From contig JAPVLO010000620.1 in the NCBI GenBank assembly GCA_027257055.1, positions 930,001 through 994,000 on the forward strand: DNA of 64,000 nt, given 5' to 3'. Position 1 is the first letter of the stretch; each line of letters starts with the position of its first letter. The position numbers and the translations under genes were made by a program. The stretch comes from Cephalopachus bancanus (Eukaryota > Chordata > Mammalia > Primates > Tarsiidae). Below, in pieces: positions 23,605-37,371 of this stretch. Under the pieces are notes generated by a model that did not search any database, was not told where the DNA came from, and saw nothing but the letters and a program-made list of their open reading frames with translations.

Positions 23605-23900
23605 AGGCAGGTGCAGTGGCTCACACCTGTAATCCCAACACTTTGGGAGGCGGAGGTGAGAGGATTGCCTGAACCCAAGGGTTCAAGACCAGCCTGGGCA
23701 ATTTTGTGAGACCTCATCTCTACAATAAATCAAAAAAATTAGCCAGGAGTGGTGGTGTGTGGCCCTAGTTTCAGCTATTTGGAAGGCTGAGACGAAAGGA
23801 TCACCTGGACCCAGCAAGTCGAGGCTGTGGTGGCCGTGAGTGTGGTACTGCACTCCAGTCTGGATGACAGAGGAGACTCTGACTCAAAAAAAAAAAAAAA
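23605..23900 (+). mobile_element. Alu, first of a five-Alu block
   Basis: GGCAGGCAGGTGCAGTGG start, 15-base A-tail. AGCTGGCAG on both sides may be its target duplication. Confidence 0.9.
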
Positions 23901-24165
23901 GTTAGCTGGCAGATTGCTTGATCCCAGGAGTTCAAGACCAGCCTGGGCAACAAGACAAAACTTTGTCTCTACAAAAAAATAAAAAATAAAAAAATTAGCC
24001 AGGTATGGTGGTGTGCACTTGTAGTCTCAGCTACTTGGGATGCTGAAGTGGAAGCGTCACCTGAGCCCTGGAGGTTGAAGCTGCCATGAGCTATGATCAT
24101 CATGATGGTGCTGCTGCTCTCCAGCCTGAGCAACAGAGTGAGATTCCAACTCAAAAAAAGAAAAG
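23901..24165 (+). mobile_element. 5'-truncated Alu
   Basis: Lacks the Alu head; begins within the left arm at AGATTGCTTGATCCC. The linker is expanded with AAAAATAAAAAATAAAAAA. Confidence 0.85.
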
Positions 24166-24578
24166 AACTGGGTGTGGTGGCTCATGCCTGTCATCTCAGC
24201 ACTTTGGTAGGCCAAGGTGAAAGGATTACCTGATACCACAGGTTCAAGACCAGCCTGGCGAGACCTTGTCTCTACAATAAATTTAAAAAATTAAGGCCAG
24301 GTATGGGCTCATGCCTATAATCCTAGCACTTTGAGAGGCTAAGATGAGAGGATCTCCTGAGCCATAGGTTCAAGACCAGCCTGGGCAACTCAGAAAGACC
24401 TCATCTCTACAATAAATCAAAAAATTAGCCAGACATGGTGACGCACATCAGCTACTTGGAAGGCTGAGACAGAAGGATGACTTGAGCCCAGTTGAGGCTA
24501 TGGTGGCTGTAAGCATGCCACTGCACTCCAGCATGGGTGACAGAGTGAGTCTCTGACTAAAAAAAAAAAAAAAAAAAA
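24166..24578 (+). mobile_element. Trimeric Alu (left-left-right)
   Basis: Two left monomers (24166-24295 and 24296-24430) are joined at AATTTAAAAAATTAAGGCCAGG with no intervening tail; a right monomer follows to a 20-base A-tail. Confidence 0.8.
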
Positions 24579-24582
24579 GGAG

Positions 24583-24887
24583 GGACTGGGTGAGGTGGCT
24601 CATGCCTATAATCCCAGCACTTTGGGAGTCTGAGGTGAGAGGATTGCCTGAGCCTGCAGGTTCGAGACTAGCCTGCGCAACTTGGCAAGACCTCATCTCT
24701 ACAATAAATCAAAACATTAGCCAGGCATGGTGGCACATGCCTGCAGTTCCAGCTACTTGGAAGACCGAGACGGAAGGAATACCTGAGCCCAGCAGATTGA
24801 GGCTGTGGTGGCCGAAAGAGTGCTACTGTCCTCCAACTTGGTTGACATAGTGAGACTCCAACTCAAAAAAAAAAAAAAAAAAAAGAA
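24583..24887 (+). mobile_element. Alu, full-length
   Basis: GACTGGGTGAGGTGG start and 20-base A-tail. Confidence 0.92.
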
Positions 24888-24888
24888 A

Positions 24889-25335
<447 letters not shown>

Positions 25336-26177
25336 AAGAAAAGTGAAATTCCAGCTTTCAATGAACTACCTTGGAAATGTACTCACCTTCTTTCCCAGAG
25401 TCAAGCCCTACAAAAGCTTTATGCAGGCTCATTATTGCATTCCAGAATCCCTTTGAAACCCATGGCCCTGCTTCCTTCTGTTTACCTGGCCCTCAATTGC
25501 TTCCTTTGTCAAGTTTAGATTTCTCTAGCCATCCCTCAGGTTCCAGGACTGAACGAATTGCCCACACCTAAGTTTGGACAACCATTTTGCACTGCACCTC
25601 TCAGCTCTTACCTCCACCCTAATGCACACGGGTCCCGCTGACTTCCTGGTAAAGTCGAGAGGGAAGATAAACTTACGGACTACCAATTTAGAAGACTATT
25701 TTGGTCTCCCTACTTATAGGCAGAACTACATTCCCGGAAAAACAGGAATATGGCCTATTTTTGAGCTCTTCAGAAGTGGGAAAATACTATTCTTGATACA
25801 TCCAACAGAAAATAAGACACAAGCTGTGTTTGAAGATTCAGTAGAAAACAGAGAACACTTGATAAAAACAGGAGGAAACGATGTTCACAGGTTGTCTCCA
25901 ATCTGCTCAAGTGCACAGGAGCAGGAAGTGGTCCGAGAGATCACGACGATGGCAAGGGACACATCCTCCCCGCATCTGTGATGGGTCCTTGCTGCTCCTC
26001 CAGCTTTGGGGCACGAGTACAGTGGGCTGAGAGTGCCTCTGGCCTAGGGCAAGGTGGGAAAGGGGCCCTCTCTTACCTCTGGCCGCACGGAAGTCGGGCA
26101 AAGGCGGAGTGCGAGGGCCGGGGGTGATGTTCGAGATCTGTGTCTAGCAGGATGTCCTTTCTTCTAGAAGTTTAGCA
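25336..26177. other. Unique DNA with a 135-codon chance frame
   Basis: An open frame at 25574-25981 starts only with TTG and resembles no protein I know. No splice signals support it. No repeat recognised. The last bases AAGTTTAGCAG belong to the next Alu's target duplication. Confidence 0.4.
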
Positions 26178-26479
26178 GGCCGGGCTCGGTGGCTCAGCCT
26201 GTCATCCCAGCACTTTGGGAGGCCGAGGAGAGAGGATTGCCTGAGCCCGCGGGTTCGGGACCCGCCTGGGCAACTTGGCGAGACTTCGTCTCCACAGTAA
26301 ATCAAAAATGAGCCGGGCGTGGTAGCGTGCACCTGTAGTTCCAGCTCCTTGGAAGGCTGAGGCGGAAGGATCGCCGAAGCCCAGCAGGTCGAGGCTGAGG
26401 TGGCCGGGAGCGGCCACTGTACTGTAGTCTGGGCGACAGAGTGAGACTCCAACTCAAAAAAAAAAAAAAGAAAAAGAAA
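26178..26479 (+). mobile_element. Young Alu
   Basis: GGCCGGGCTCGGTGGCTCAGCC start and CpG-rich body; AAGTTTAGCAG / AAGTTTATCAG as target duplication. Confidence 0.94.
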
Positions 26480-26668
26480 AAAGTTTATCAGGACCCAGGA
26501 CATGACAGAAGAGATGAATGCTTTGGAAAGGGAAAAACTGAATGAGGTCAAAGGACACCTTGAAATCTACCATTACATGACATGGAGTGCCACAAAGTCC
26601 TAGAAAGAACTGATAAGCCATAATTCACAAATTAATGCTAAGTAAATGCTTATTAGCAAAATTTATTT

Positions 26669-26965
26669 TATTTTGTTTTGCGATTTTGGTTTTTTTGAGT
26701 CGGAACCTCACTCTGTCACCCAGGCTAGAGTGCAGTGGCACTCTCACAGCCACCGCAGCCTGCTGGGATCAGGTGATCCTTTTGCCTCAGCCTTCCAAGT
26801 AGCCAGAGCCACAGGTGTGCACCACCACACCCGGCTAATTTTTACTGTAGAGACGAGGACTTGTCAAGTTGTCCAGGCTGGTCTCAAACCCCTGGACTCA
26901 GGCAATCCTCTCGCCTCCACCTCTCAAAGTGCTGGGATTACAGGCATGAGCCACTGCACACAGTT
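26669..26965 (-). mobile_element. Alu, full-length
   Basis: AGCAAAATTTATTTT / AGCTAAATTTATTTT flank it. The linker is shortened to TTTTTACTGTAGAG. Confidence 0.92.
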
Positions 26966-27003
26966 AGCTAAATTTATTTTGAAAGAAAAAACTGGAGGAA
27001 AAG

Positions 27004-27294
27004 TTTTTTTTGAGTCAGAGTCTCGCTCTGGTCATCCAGGCTAGAGTGTAGTGGCACAATCATGGCTTACCACAACCTCGACCTCCTGGGCTCAGGTGAT
27101 CCTTCAGCCGTCACCTTCCGAGTGGCTGGGACCACAATCATGCACTATCTCACCCAACTCATTTTTTTTTTTTTTTGGTAGAGACGAGGTCTCACTATGC
27201 TGCCTAGGCTGGTCTTGAACTCCTGGGCTCAAGTGATCCTCCCGCCTCAGCCTCCCAAAGTGCTGGGATTGCAGGCATGGGCCACCACACCTGG
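27004..27294 (-). mobile_element. Alu, older type
   Basis: T-run at left, GAGTCAGAGTCTCGCTC, linker with a 15-base T-run, ends CACCACACCTGG. Confidence 0.9.
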
Positions 27295-27883
27295 TTTAGG
27301 TTGGGAAATTTTAAGTGAAGACAAAATCTTTCCAATGCTTCCTGTTTTCATTTTTCTTCACTTCTTCATGCAGCTCACTCTGAATTTAAGGGTCTTGTAT
27401 TGTTAGTTTGGCCTGAGGAAAGGCAAAGTCCCCCTCAGTTGGGCTGTCTTCCACCACTCACAACCCGTGTGTCACTGAACATGCCCACTAGCAAGATTTC
27501 AAGAGCCACAGCCAGTGACCTCAAGACTGGCCACTGGCCAACAAGAAACAGGCTCTGGCCGGTCATACCTGAGGTTTGGAAAGCTACTTTGTACCCAACC
27601 CTGAGGTGTGGTGTGAAGCCAAGACAAGAATAGGCAAGATCCTGCTGGATTCTGTGGATGGAGTAGGGGGAGGGGAGGCCTGCTCTGGGCTCACCCCACA
27701 TCATGCTCTAAAATGGGAAAGCTGGGCCAAAGGTAAGAGGTCCCAAAAGAAAATAAGCAAACGTTTCAATTCTGAGGGCTGCAGAAGCCTGAACGCCCTC
27801 CTCATCCCTTCCTTCATGACTGGTCACTTGGCTAAGGAAGGAGTCTCTGCCTCATGTTGCAAGTATATTAAAACAGAAGAGGA
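27295..27883. other. Unique DNA, nothing recognised
   Basis: Overlapping plus and minus frames lack recognisable features. The last 14 bases AAAACAGAAGAGGA are a target duplication. Confidence 0.4.
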
Positions 27884-28175
27884 GGCCAGGCTTGGTGGCT
27901 CATGCCTACAATCCCAGCACTTTGGGAGGCAGAAGCAAGAGGACTGCCTGAGTCCAGGGGTTCGAGACCAGCCTGGGCAATTTGGTGAGACCGTGTCTCT
28001 ACAATAAATCAAAAAATTAGCCAGGTATGGTGGCGCAGGTCTGTAATTCCAGCTACTTGGAAGGCTGAGTTAGAAGCATAGCCTGATCCCAGCAGGTAGA
28101 GGCTGTGGTAGCCATGAGCATGCCACTGTACTCTAGCCCGGGCGATAGAGTGAGACTGCAACTCAAAAAAAAAAC
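27884..28175 (+). mobile_element. Alu, full-length
   Basis: Perfect 14-bp target duplication AAAACAGAAGAGGA (27870-27883 and 28176-28189). Confidence 0.95.
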
Positions 28176-28189
28176 AAAACAGAAGAGGA

Positions 28190-28809
28190 AAGTGAAATGG
28201 CATAGATGTCTAGTTCTTCATCAGAAGTAAAGCTAAAGCACATAACACTTATAAATATTATATAAACTATAAATAAGGTCTATAGTATTTAAGTTCCTCA
28301 CAACATGTTCCCGCACATGACCGACAACGGTTGAAGGACAGGGAAGGAAGATCTTGTATGACTCACTCCATAATAAGAGGATTTGAGTCCATTATTACAT
28401 TGGGAACACTCACAGTTCTCAGGGGACCTCCCTGCCCTGAGGAGTTTTTACTCTCTCTCCAAAGGAGATCTAACATTCTCAAAGAGTGAGTCAATGCATC
28501 AGGTTAGTTAAGGCATGAATTACTCAGCCATCAATCTTCACATCAATAAAACCTGCATCGATCTGCATAGATTTACTATGTTAGACATAGTTGTGCATAA
28601 AGGCAAACCTTCAGCTGGTAAGAAATTCCCAGGATGAGTTTTACAAGCAAGAACAGAGACCTGAGCACTTCCGTGGTTTTTGGTTTAAGCTGTGAGCTCT
28701 TAAACACGATGTTTTAGGGGTTTAGAAGAAAGTGAAAAAGGACCTAGATTGAAAAATGGAAATGTAAGAGGTAGAGTCCACAAAAACTTGGTGTATCCCA
28801 TATTTTAAT
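28190..28809. other. Unique DNA, nothing recognised
   Basis: AT-rich, no repeat or exon recognised. Confidence 0.4.
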
Positions 28810-30053
<1,244 letters not shown>

Positions 30054-30190
30054 GACTAGGCTTGGTGGCTCGTGCCTATAATCCCTGCAAATTGGGAGAC
30101 CAAGGCAGGAGGATCCCCTGAGCCCAGGAGTTTGAGAGCAACCTAGGCAACATACTGAGACCCCATCTCTATTAAAGAAAAAGAAAAAAA
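30054..30190 (+). mobile_element. Alu left monomer only
   Basis: AGACTAGGCTTGGTGGCTCG through CCCCATCTCTATTAAAG, then an A-rich tail; no right arm. FLAM-like. Confidence 0.85.
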
Positions 30191-32959
30191 TTATATAATA
30201 CAAAGAAGACTACAGTTATAGCAACTAATCCCAAAGATACCGAGTAACACAAGGAAAATCTACGATACCCATGAAAACAAACAAGCAAAGCCACTGAGGA
30301 GTAATCTAAAAGATTATTGAACAGAGAAACTCCAAAGGAGGAGAAAAAAAACATGTTAAAATAGTGGATTAAAGTGGTGTTCTAGAGACAACTGGTGAAG
30401 ACCAGGCAAGTCTAGCAATTAAGAAGTAATTAACTGATGGTATTGCTTGGATTTAATTTGTTTAGGTCTACCATTTCCAACTGAGAAGATCAAAGCACAT
30501 CATTACCTGGAGTATGGCATTACTGTTGGCAAAGTGGATTTGCCTGTTAGGTCTACCCGACACAACAGGGAAGTGTGTATCCAAAAGAGAAGATGTGATT
30601 TGCAGCTTTCCGTGCTCATTTATGGTTAGGGCCCTACCAAGCGCAGACACTGCAGGAAGCAAGCGCTAGGGGTCCCAGAGGAAAAACCAAGAGGACAAGA
30701 TGTTTGTTAAGAAGTTTCACTTGTTCCGTGTGCTACACAAAATCACACACACCACAAATAATAATCGCTTTCCACAAGTGACTCCAAGATATAAGAGAAC
30801 TGGATTCTGACCAATACTCTTCTGTTCCTGGCTCTAATGTATATATCGTATATATCATCCGCTGATCTTTGGCAAATGACTTAAGTTTTCTAAGACCGTT
30901 TCCAGATCTAAAAAAAGGCGTGTCTCACAGTCAAAAAAAAAAAAAATCACTTGACAAAATCAAGCTCAAGAGAGATGGCTAAGTGTTTGAAATTCCCAGT
31001 CCTGCCAACTGACTTGTAGAATGTTCAAATATAACTTTCCAGTTGCCAAAAATTGGAATAATGTTAGCTTACATTTCTAGGAAATCTCAGATGAGGCAAT
31101 GTGGAAAATCCACCTGCTGTGCCTGAGCCTGAATCGAACCCAATAAATGGTCCATTTTTCTCGGGAATTTGAGTTCTACTGAATTAATCTTTTTACAAGG
31201 CGGAAGCCTGAAAGTAAATAGAATGAATCACGCCTCCCACCGCACTTGCTTGTCTTGGTGCTAACAGCAGTCCCTTGCTTTCTTTGCAGCATGTCTCTAG
31301 TAAGCAGCCGGGCATCAGAAGCGAAGTGTGATCAACAGATGCTCGTTTCCATAATTGGCACTTTTCCAAGAACCAACCCCAAATTTAATTAGCCACTTAT
31401 CTGAAGCAGAAGAGGATTTCTAAAGCATTCTAGTAATCCGTGCTAGTTCCCTCCACTGGTCCATGCCCCAGCCCCACAGGCCTGCTCGCTCAGAAGTCCT
31501 TAAAGGATGTGTGTCAAGCACAGGATGTGTGCTTCTTCCTACTGTAAACAAGCAGTTCTCTACAAATATTCATGAGATTTTTCTACTAGGGATAAAGAAG
31601 ATATTCGCTTGAACTGAAGACTATGTAAGGGGAAGCACACTGGAAATAAATAGAGCTCCTCACATAACTCTGTACTCGCAGGCCAGCGTCTGAACAGGGT
31701 TCACTCACACGTCTTCTCCCTCACCAACCCTGCACAAGGCTCTCTCCAGCCTGCAGCCGGACCCAGGTGGTCCCAGTAGCTGCCTTCACTGAATACACCT
31801 AAGTAATACCCGCGCTCCACTCCTCCGCCTGCTGACCTTGTCTTCCACGAATTCTGCCCGAGCTCCAAACCTCTTGCAACAAAGGGACTGTCTGCGTTTA
31901 GTCTTTTGACAGCTATCTGCTGTAAGATGGGGTTTCCAGGAACTCATGTGATCATGAGATTCTCCAGGGGGTCCTGCCGGCTCAGAGCACTGGTGTCAAG
32001 CTGAAGCAGAAGGTATGCTTGCCCATGGGGCGCTGGCAGATGGTGTGGAAGGCTGGGCAGAGGGCGACCTGCTGAGGGTATGTTCCTTGCTCCTGCCCAG
32101 CATCCTTCGCGGCCATTGGGAGCAGAACGCCTCTTGGCGGGGGTGAGCCAGTCCCATGTGGCTTAGTCAGCTGATTCTGCCCAGTGCACCCCAATCCCAC
32201 CAACCCCACAGCACCTGGGAGAAGGCTGGAGTTGGAACCCAGACTAGGACGGAGAGTGGAGTTCTCAGAAAAGGCCTTTTCTCTGGTCACTGAGCTAAAA
32301 GATTTGAGTCTTGCTCGCAACTTGGAGAGAGCCTGTCTACCAGGTAGAGATGGGTGGGGGAGGAAGGCTTCTCTGACCACACCACCTGAGCCCCAATCCA
32401 TGCCTGCCTGGGGTCAAGATAAATCTGGATTCCTTGTGTGAGCCACTCAAGTCCCGTTTTGGATTACACAACATAGGATGAGGTTCTTTCCCTGAAAGTT
32501 TCCCCACTAATAAACACCTAACCTCATTCCCTCCCTAGTTGCTGTTAACTTATTCAGATGATTATCTCCCTCCCTCATGTGGTCTTTGCCTAAAATCTCC
32601 ATGTCCCCCATCCCCAGTCATTCTTGAGCCCTCCAACCCCTTAAACTCAGGCCAAAGTGTGGCTCTTAGAGGGACATTTCCCATATGGACACATACCTTC
32701 CAAAGCCTGAGTCTTCAGTGCATGCACACATGAACACACTCCAGCCCATAATCAGATGCTAAGTGCTATGCCTTAGTGCTAATCTCATTCCTGCTGTAAC
32801 ACTGTTCTTTACCCAAGAGGTTTAAAAAAGAAACAAACTCCTGCTGGAAAAAAATAAGTGAGAATTCTCATTGTAAAGTGTCTTGCTGATTTTAAAAGTA
32901 AAAGGGGGGCACCCAGTGTGAGATACAGTAAAGATCCGAGGTGTGTTGTGTGTGTGTTT
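30191..32959. other. Longest SINE-free stretch, 2.8 kb
   Basis: No Alu, L1 or LTR recognised, in a window that otherwise carries an Alu every 600 bases or so. A splice-acceptor-like GCTTTCTTTGCAG lies at 31278-31290, but no open frame supports an exon after it. Overlapping antiparallel frames at 31982-32441 are unsupported. Confidence 0.5.
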
Positions 32960-33082
32960 TAACAAATGGTAATATGCATTTGAAGGCTCCTTCTGTCCCA
33001 GACACTGTGTTGAGCACCTTACACACATTTTTTCATGAATCCTTACATCCATCTAATGTGCTAAGTACTATTGTCTCACATT
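32960..33082 (-). mobile_element. MIR fragment
   Basis: CCCAGACACTGTGTTGAGCACC then TTACACACATTTTTTCATG and CATCTAATGTGCTAAGTACT read as diverged antisense MIR. Confidence 0.6.
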
Positions 33083-33142
33083 TTATTTTATTTTACTTTA
33101 TTTTATTTATTTTTTATTTTTTGAGTTGGAGTCTCACTCTGT
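33083..33142 (-). mobile_element. Alu 3' end stub, antisense
   Basis: T-rich tail and GAGTTGGAGTCTCACTCTGT: the last 22 bases of an antisense Alu, fused directly to a sense Alu at the shared TGT. Confidence 0.85.
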
Positions 33143-33412
33143 AATCCCAGCACTTTGGGAGGCCAAGGCAAGAAGATTGCCTGAGCCCAGGGGTTCAAGG
33201 CCAGCCTGGGCAACTTGGTGAGACCTCATCTCTACAACAAATCAAAAAATTAGCCAGGAGTGGTGGTGCACGCCTGTGGTTCCAGATACTTGGAAGAATG
33301 AGGCGGAAGGATCGCCTCAGCCTAGCAGGTCGAGGCTGCAGTGGCCGTGAGCATGCCACTACACTCCAACCTGGGCGATAAGATTGAGACTCCAACTCAA
33401 AAAAAAAAAAAA
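33141..33412 (+). mobile_element. Alu lacking its first bases, fused head-on to an antisense stub
   Basis: Begins at TGTAATCCCAGCAC, about 25 bases into the consensus, and runs to a 14-base A-tail. Confidence 0.88.
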
Positions 33413-33671
33413 GACATGAGAACTCAAGCTGTGCCCAGAGTTGTGACTCTTCCTTTACTGCCTGATTCACAGCCCTCAGAATAGGAGCCCTGCTTCTTGG
33501 AATCTGGACAGTAGTCACTTGAGGCGGGTCCTACAGGACACTGGGGGTAGCACGGAGGCCTATAGAGCTGGCAAACCCATAAACCTACTAGAAGGTTTAC
33601 ACAGATTCAGCAGGTTTTCTATGAATATTCAGTCAACAAACTATCTTTGCAAATATCTATAACCAGTCTAC

Positions 33672-33965
33672 TTTTTTTTTTAATGAGTCAGTGTATCCCT
33701 CTGTCACCCAGGCTTGATTTCAGGGGCACACTCATGGCTATTACAGCATTAACATGCTGGGTTCAGGTGATCCTTCTGCCTCAGCCTCCCGAGTAGCTGG
33801 AACTACTCAGGTGTGTACCACCACACTCGGCTAATTTTCTGATTTATTGTAGAGACAAGGTCTCACCAAGTTGTCCAGGCTGGTCTCAAATCCCTGGGCT
33901 CAGGCAACTCTCGCCTCGGCCTCCCAAAGTGCTAGGATTGTAGACGTGAGCCACCGCACTTGGCT
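33672..33965 (-). mobile_element. Alu, full-length
   Basis: T-run, AATGAGTCAGTGTATCCC; ends CACCGCACTTGGC. Directly followed by the tail of another Alu. Confidence 0.9.
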
Positions 33966-34167
<202 letters not shown>

Positions 34168-34209
34168 TAGTTCTTTCTGGGATTAAACCAATTGTACCTC
34201 CTTATTTTA

Positions 34210-34381
34210 TTTATTTATTTATTTATTTATTTTTTGAGTTGAAGTCTCACTCTGACACCCAGGTTGGAGTACAGGGGCACGTTCACGGCCACCGCAGCCT
34301 CGGCCTGCTGGGCTCAGGCGAGCCTTCCGCCTCAGCCTTCCAAGTAGCTGGAACTACAGGCATGTGCTAGTATGCCCGGCT
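34210..34381 (-). mobile_element. Alu right monomer only, with target duplication
   Basis: (TTTA)n tail then right-arm sequence ending GTATGCCCGGCT. An 18-bp duplication TTGTACCTCCTTATTTTA / TTGCACCTCCTTATTTTA (34192-34209 and 34382-34399) shows it integrated in this short form. Confidence 0.92.
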
Positions 34382-34658
34382 TTGCACCTCCTTATTTTAA
34401 AAACAATCTAGTTTGTAAATGTTTTGCTTTAGATACCATTGCAGAGAAACCATTCCCTGAAACTCAAATGTTTTGTTCATAGAAGGGCATTACAGCTCCT
34501 TCATCAGCACCTGATACTTTTATTTATGCACAAATCTAAGCAGATTTGAATACAAAGAGGAAGAATAGGGAGAGCATTTTTAGAAACAGGCACACTGACT
34601 GGGGCAAGAGGTGAACAAAAGTAAAGGAGAGAGAAAAATGTATATCAAAAGTAGGTCA

Positions 34659-34949
34659 GCCGGGCTCGGTGGCTCAGCCTGTAATCCCGCGCCTTTGGGA
34701 GGCTGAGGTGAGTGGATTGCCTGAGCCCGCGGGTTCGAGACCCGCCTGGGCAGCGAGACCTCATCTCTACAATAAATCAAAAAATCAGCCGGGCGTGGTA
34801 GCATGCGCCTGTAGTTCCGGCTCCTCGGAAGGCTGAGGCGGAAGGATCGCTGGAGCCCAGCAGGTCAAGTCTGCGGTGGCCGGGAGTGGCCACTGCACTC
34901 CAGTCTGGGTGACAGAGTGAGACTCCAACTCAAAAAAAAAAAAAAAAAA
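34659..34949 (+). mobile_element. Young Alu (linker-side deletion subfamily)
   Basis: GCCGGGCTCGG start, GCCTGGGCAGCGAGACC junction, 20-base A-tail, target duplication AAAAGTAGGTC. Confidence 0.95.
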
Positions 34950-34965
34950 AAGTAGGTCTACCATG

Positions 34966-35269
34966 CTAGGCATGGTGGCTCACACCTGTAATCCCAGAGC
35001 TTTGGGAAGCCGAAGTGGGAAAATTGCTTGAGCCCAGGAGTTTCAGACTAGCCTGGGCAACATAGCGAGACCTCGTCTCTACCGAAAAATTTAAAAATTA
35101 GCTGCACATGGTGGTGCGCGCCTGTAGTTGCAGCTACTTTGGAGCCTGAGGCTGAAGGCTTGCCTGAGCCCAGCAAGTTGAAGCTTCCTTGAGCTGTGAA
35201 CCTGTCACTGCGCTTCAGCCTGGGCGACAGAGTGAGAGCCCAACTCAAAAAAAAAAAAAGAAAAGAAAA
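34966..35269 (+). mobile_element. Older Alu, full-length
   Basis: CTAGGCATGGTGG start, linker CTACCGAAAAATTTAAAAATTAG, right arm with TTGAGCTGTGAACC. Older type than its left neighbour. Confidence 0.9.
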
Positions 35270-35408
35270 ATAGGCATACCGAAAGAATCAGCTACACGTT
35301 GAAAATGGTTGTCTCAGAAGACAAGGAAATCTCCTCACATAACTAACCCGTGCCCCCAGTTCCACTTTACAGCCATGAAAGGGTGATGTTGTGAGGTCAA
35401 ACTTTATA

Positions 35409-35697
35409 GGCTGGGCGCAGTGGCTCATGCCTATAATCCCAGCACTTTGGGAGGCCAAGGTGAGAGGATTACCTGAGCCCACGGGTACAAGACCAACCTG
35501 GGTAACTTGGTGAGACCTCATCTCTACAATAAATTTTAAAAATAGCCAGGCGTGGTGGTGCACTCCTGTGGTCCCAGCTACTTGGAAGGCTGAAGTGGAA
35601 GGATTGCCTGAACCCAGCAGGTCAAGGCTGCGGTGGTCGTGAGTATGCCCCTGCACTCCAGCCTGGATGACAGAGTGAGACTCCAACTCAAAAAAAG
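35409..35697 (+). mobile_element. Alu, full-length
   Basis: GCTGGGCGCAGTGG start; AACTTTATAG on both sides as target duplication. Confidence 0.94.
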
Positions 35698-36187
35698 CAA
35701 CTTTATAGAACCAACATGGCCAAGATGATTCTTGTCTGGCGGTCTTCTCTCATGTAGTCCTTTCCCACAGTGAATAGGCCTGACGTATAACCTGTGTAAC
35801 CAACAGGATATTGTGGAAATGACAGAGTGTCACTTCTGAGGCGAGGTCATAAAAGACGCAACAGCCTCTGCCCTGGGATCTGTCTTGGATCACTTGATCT
35901 GAACGAAGCCAGTTGACATGTCATGAAGACACACAAGCGACCCTTTGGAGAGGCCCACGTGATGAGGGACTGAGGCCACCTGCAGCAGCTCACCAGCCAT
36001 GATGGTGAGTCATGATGGAAGTGATCCTCCATCTCTGTCAGACCTTCCGATGTCTGCAGTTCTGATCAACATCTATCTGGACTGCAACCTCATGAAAGAC
36101 CCAGAGAGACCCCAGAACCAAGCAAGATTGCCCCAAATTCTTGACCCACGGACTATGAGGTAATAAATATTCATTATTATTCTTATT
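35698..36187. other. Unique DNA, nothing recognised
   Basis: No repeat or exon recognised except a short ATTATT run before the next Alu. Confidence 0.4.
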
Positions 36188-36492
<305 letters not shown>

Positions 36493-36495
36493 TAA

Positions 36496-36606
36496 TTTTT
36501 TTTTTTTTTAGAGGCTGATTTAAACTCCTGGGCTCAAGTGATCCTCCTGTCTTGGCCTCCCAAAGTGCTGGGATCACAGGTGTGTGTGAGCCACCATGCC
36601 TAGCCT
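36496..36606 (-). mobile_element. Alu left-monomer piece
   Basis: T-run then AACTCCTGGGCTCAAGTG to GAGCCACCATGCCTAGCC. AAGACACTAATTTTT / AAGATACTACATTTTT look like its flanks. Confidence 0.85.
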
Positions 36607-36953
36607 AAGATACTACATTTTTAGGGTAATTTTTAATGTACCAATACAAAAACATTTAACTCTACACTACATGCTTATGTAACTTTAATTTTTAAAATTT
36701 TGAATCCATTATATTTTAATAGTTTTTACATAGCTTCTGAAATCTTTAACCAATATCAAAATTCAAGACTATGGAAAAAATGACAAATTGTAAAGTCAGT
36801 TTGTATATCTATAGGAATACAAGAACTAAACCTCTTCTGACCTTGTTTTGACACATAACTACTTAAGTGCCAAGAAGACTATGAAATGAGGACCATCTCA
36901 TTCAGTTTCTCAGTCCTATATAGGACTATATTTAAGTCTAGCTTCAGCCTAGC
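36607..36953. other. Unique AT-rich DNA
   Basis: No repeat or exon recognised. Confidence 0.4.
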
Positions 36954-36964
36954 TCAGAATGCAT

Positions 36965-37091
36965 CTTTTTTTCAAGAGACGGGATTTTACTATGTTGCCC
37001 AGGCTGTCTCTAACTCCTGGCCTCAAACAATCCTCCCACCTCAGCCTTCCAAAATGCTGGGGTTACAGGCATGAGCCACTACACCCAGCCC
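36965..37091 (-). mobile_element. Alu left monomer only, with target duplication
   Basis: CAGAATGCAT flanks both sides (36955-36964 and 37092-37101), so this short form integrated as such. FLAM-like. Confidence 0.9.
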
Positions 37092-37239
37092 CAGAATGCA
37101 TTGCATGAAGGATATGTGTGTGTGGATGGCACACATAGATGTTTTATGTCTATGCATTGGAGGGAAGAGATTAAGGTTTAAAAGTATAAAAGTAATATGC
37201 TTATTAAGGATAATTAAAACACAGGTAGGAAAAATAGTA

Positions 37240-37370
37240 GGCCAGGTGTGGTGGTTCACGTCTATAATCCCAACACTTTAGGAGACCAAAGCAGAAGAAC
37301 TGCTTGAGGCTAGAAGCTCAAAACCAGCCCGGGCAACATAGTGGGACCCCATTTCTTTAAAAAAAAAACA
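37240..37370 (+). mobile_element. Alu left monomer only
   Basis: GGCCAGGTGTGGTGG to CCCCATTTCTTT plus A-tail; ACAGGTAGGAAAAA / ACAGGAAAAA flank it loosely. Confidence 0.87.
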
Positions 37371-37371
37371 G

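Noticed and set aside
25574..25981. 135-codon plus-strand frame
   Set aside because: Begins with TTG rather than ATG, shows no known domain and has no splice support.
31278..31320. Splice-acceptor-like site in the SINE-free island
   Set aside because: GCTTTCTTTGCAG is good, but the frames after it close quickly and no donor or coding bias was seen.
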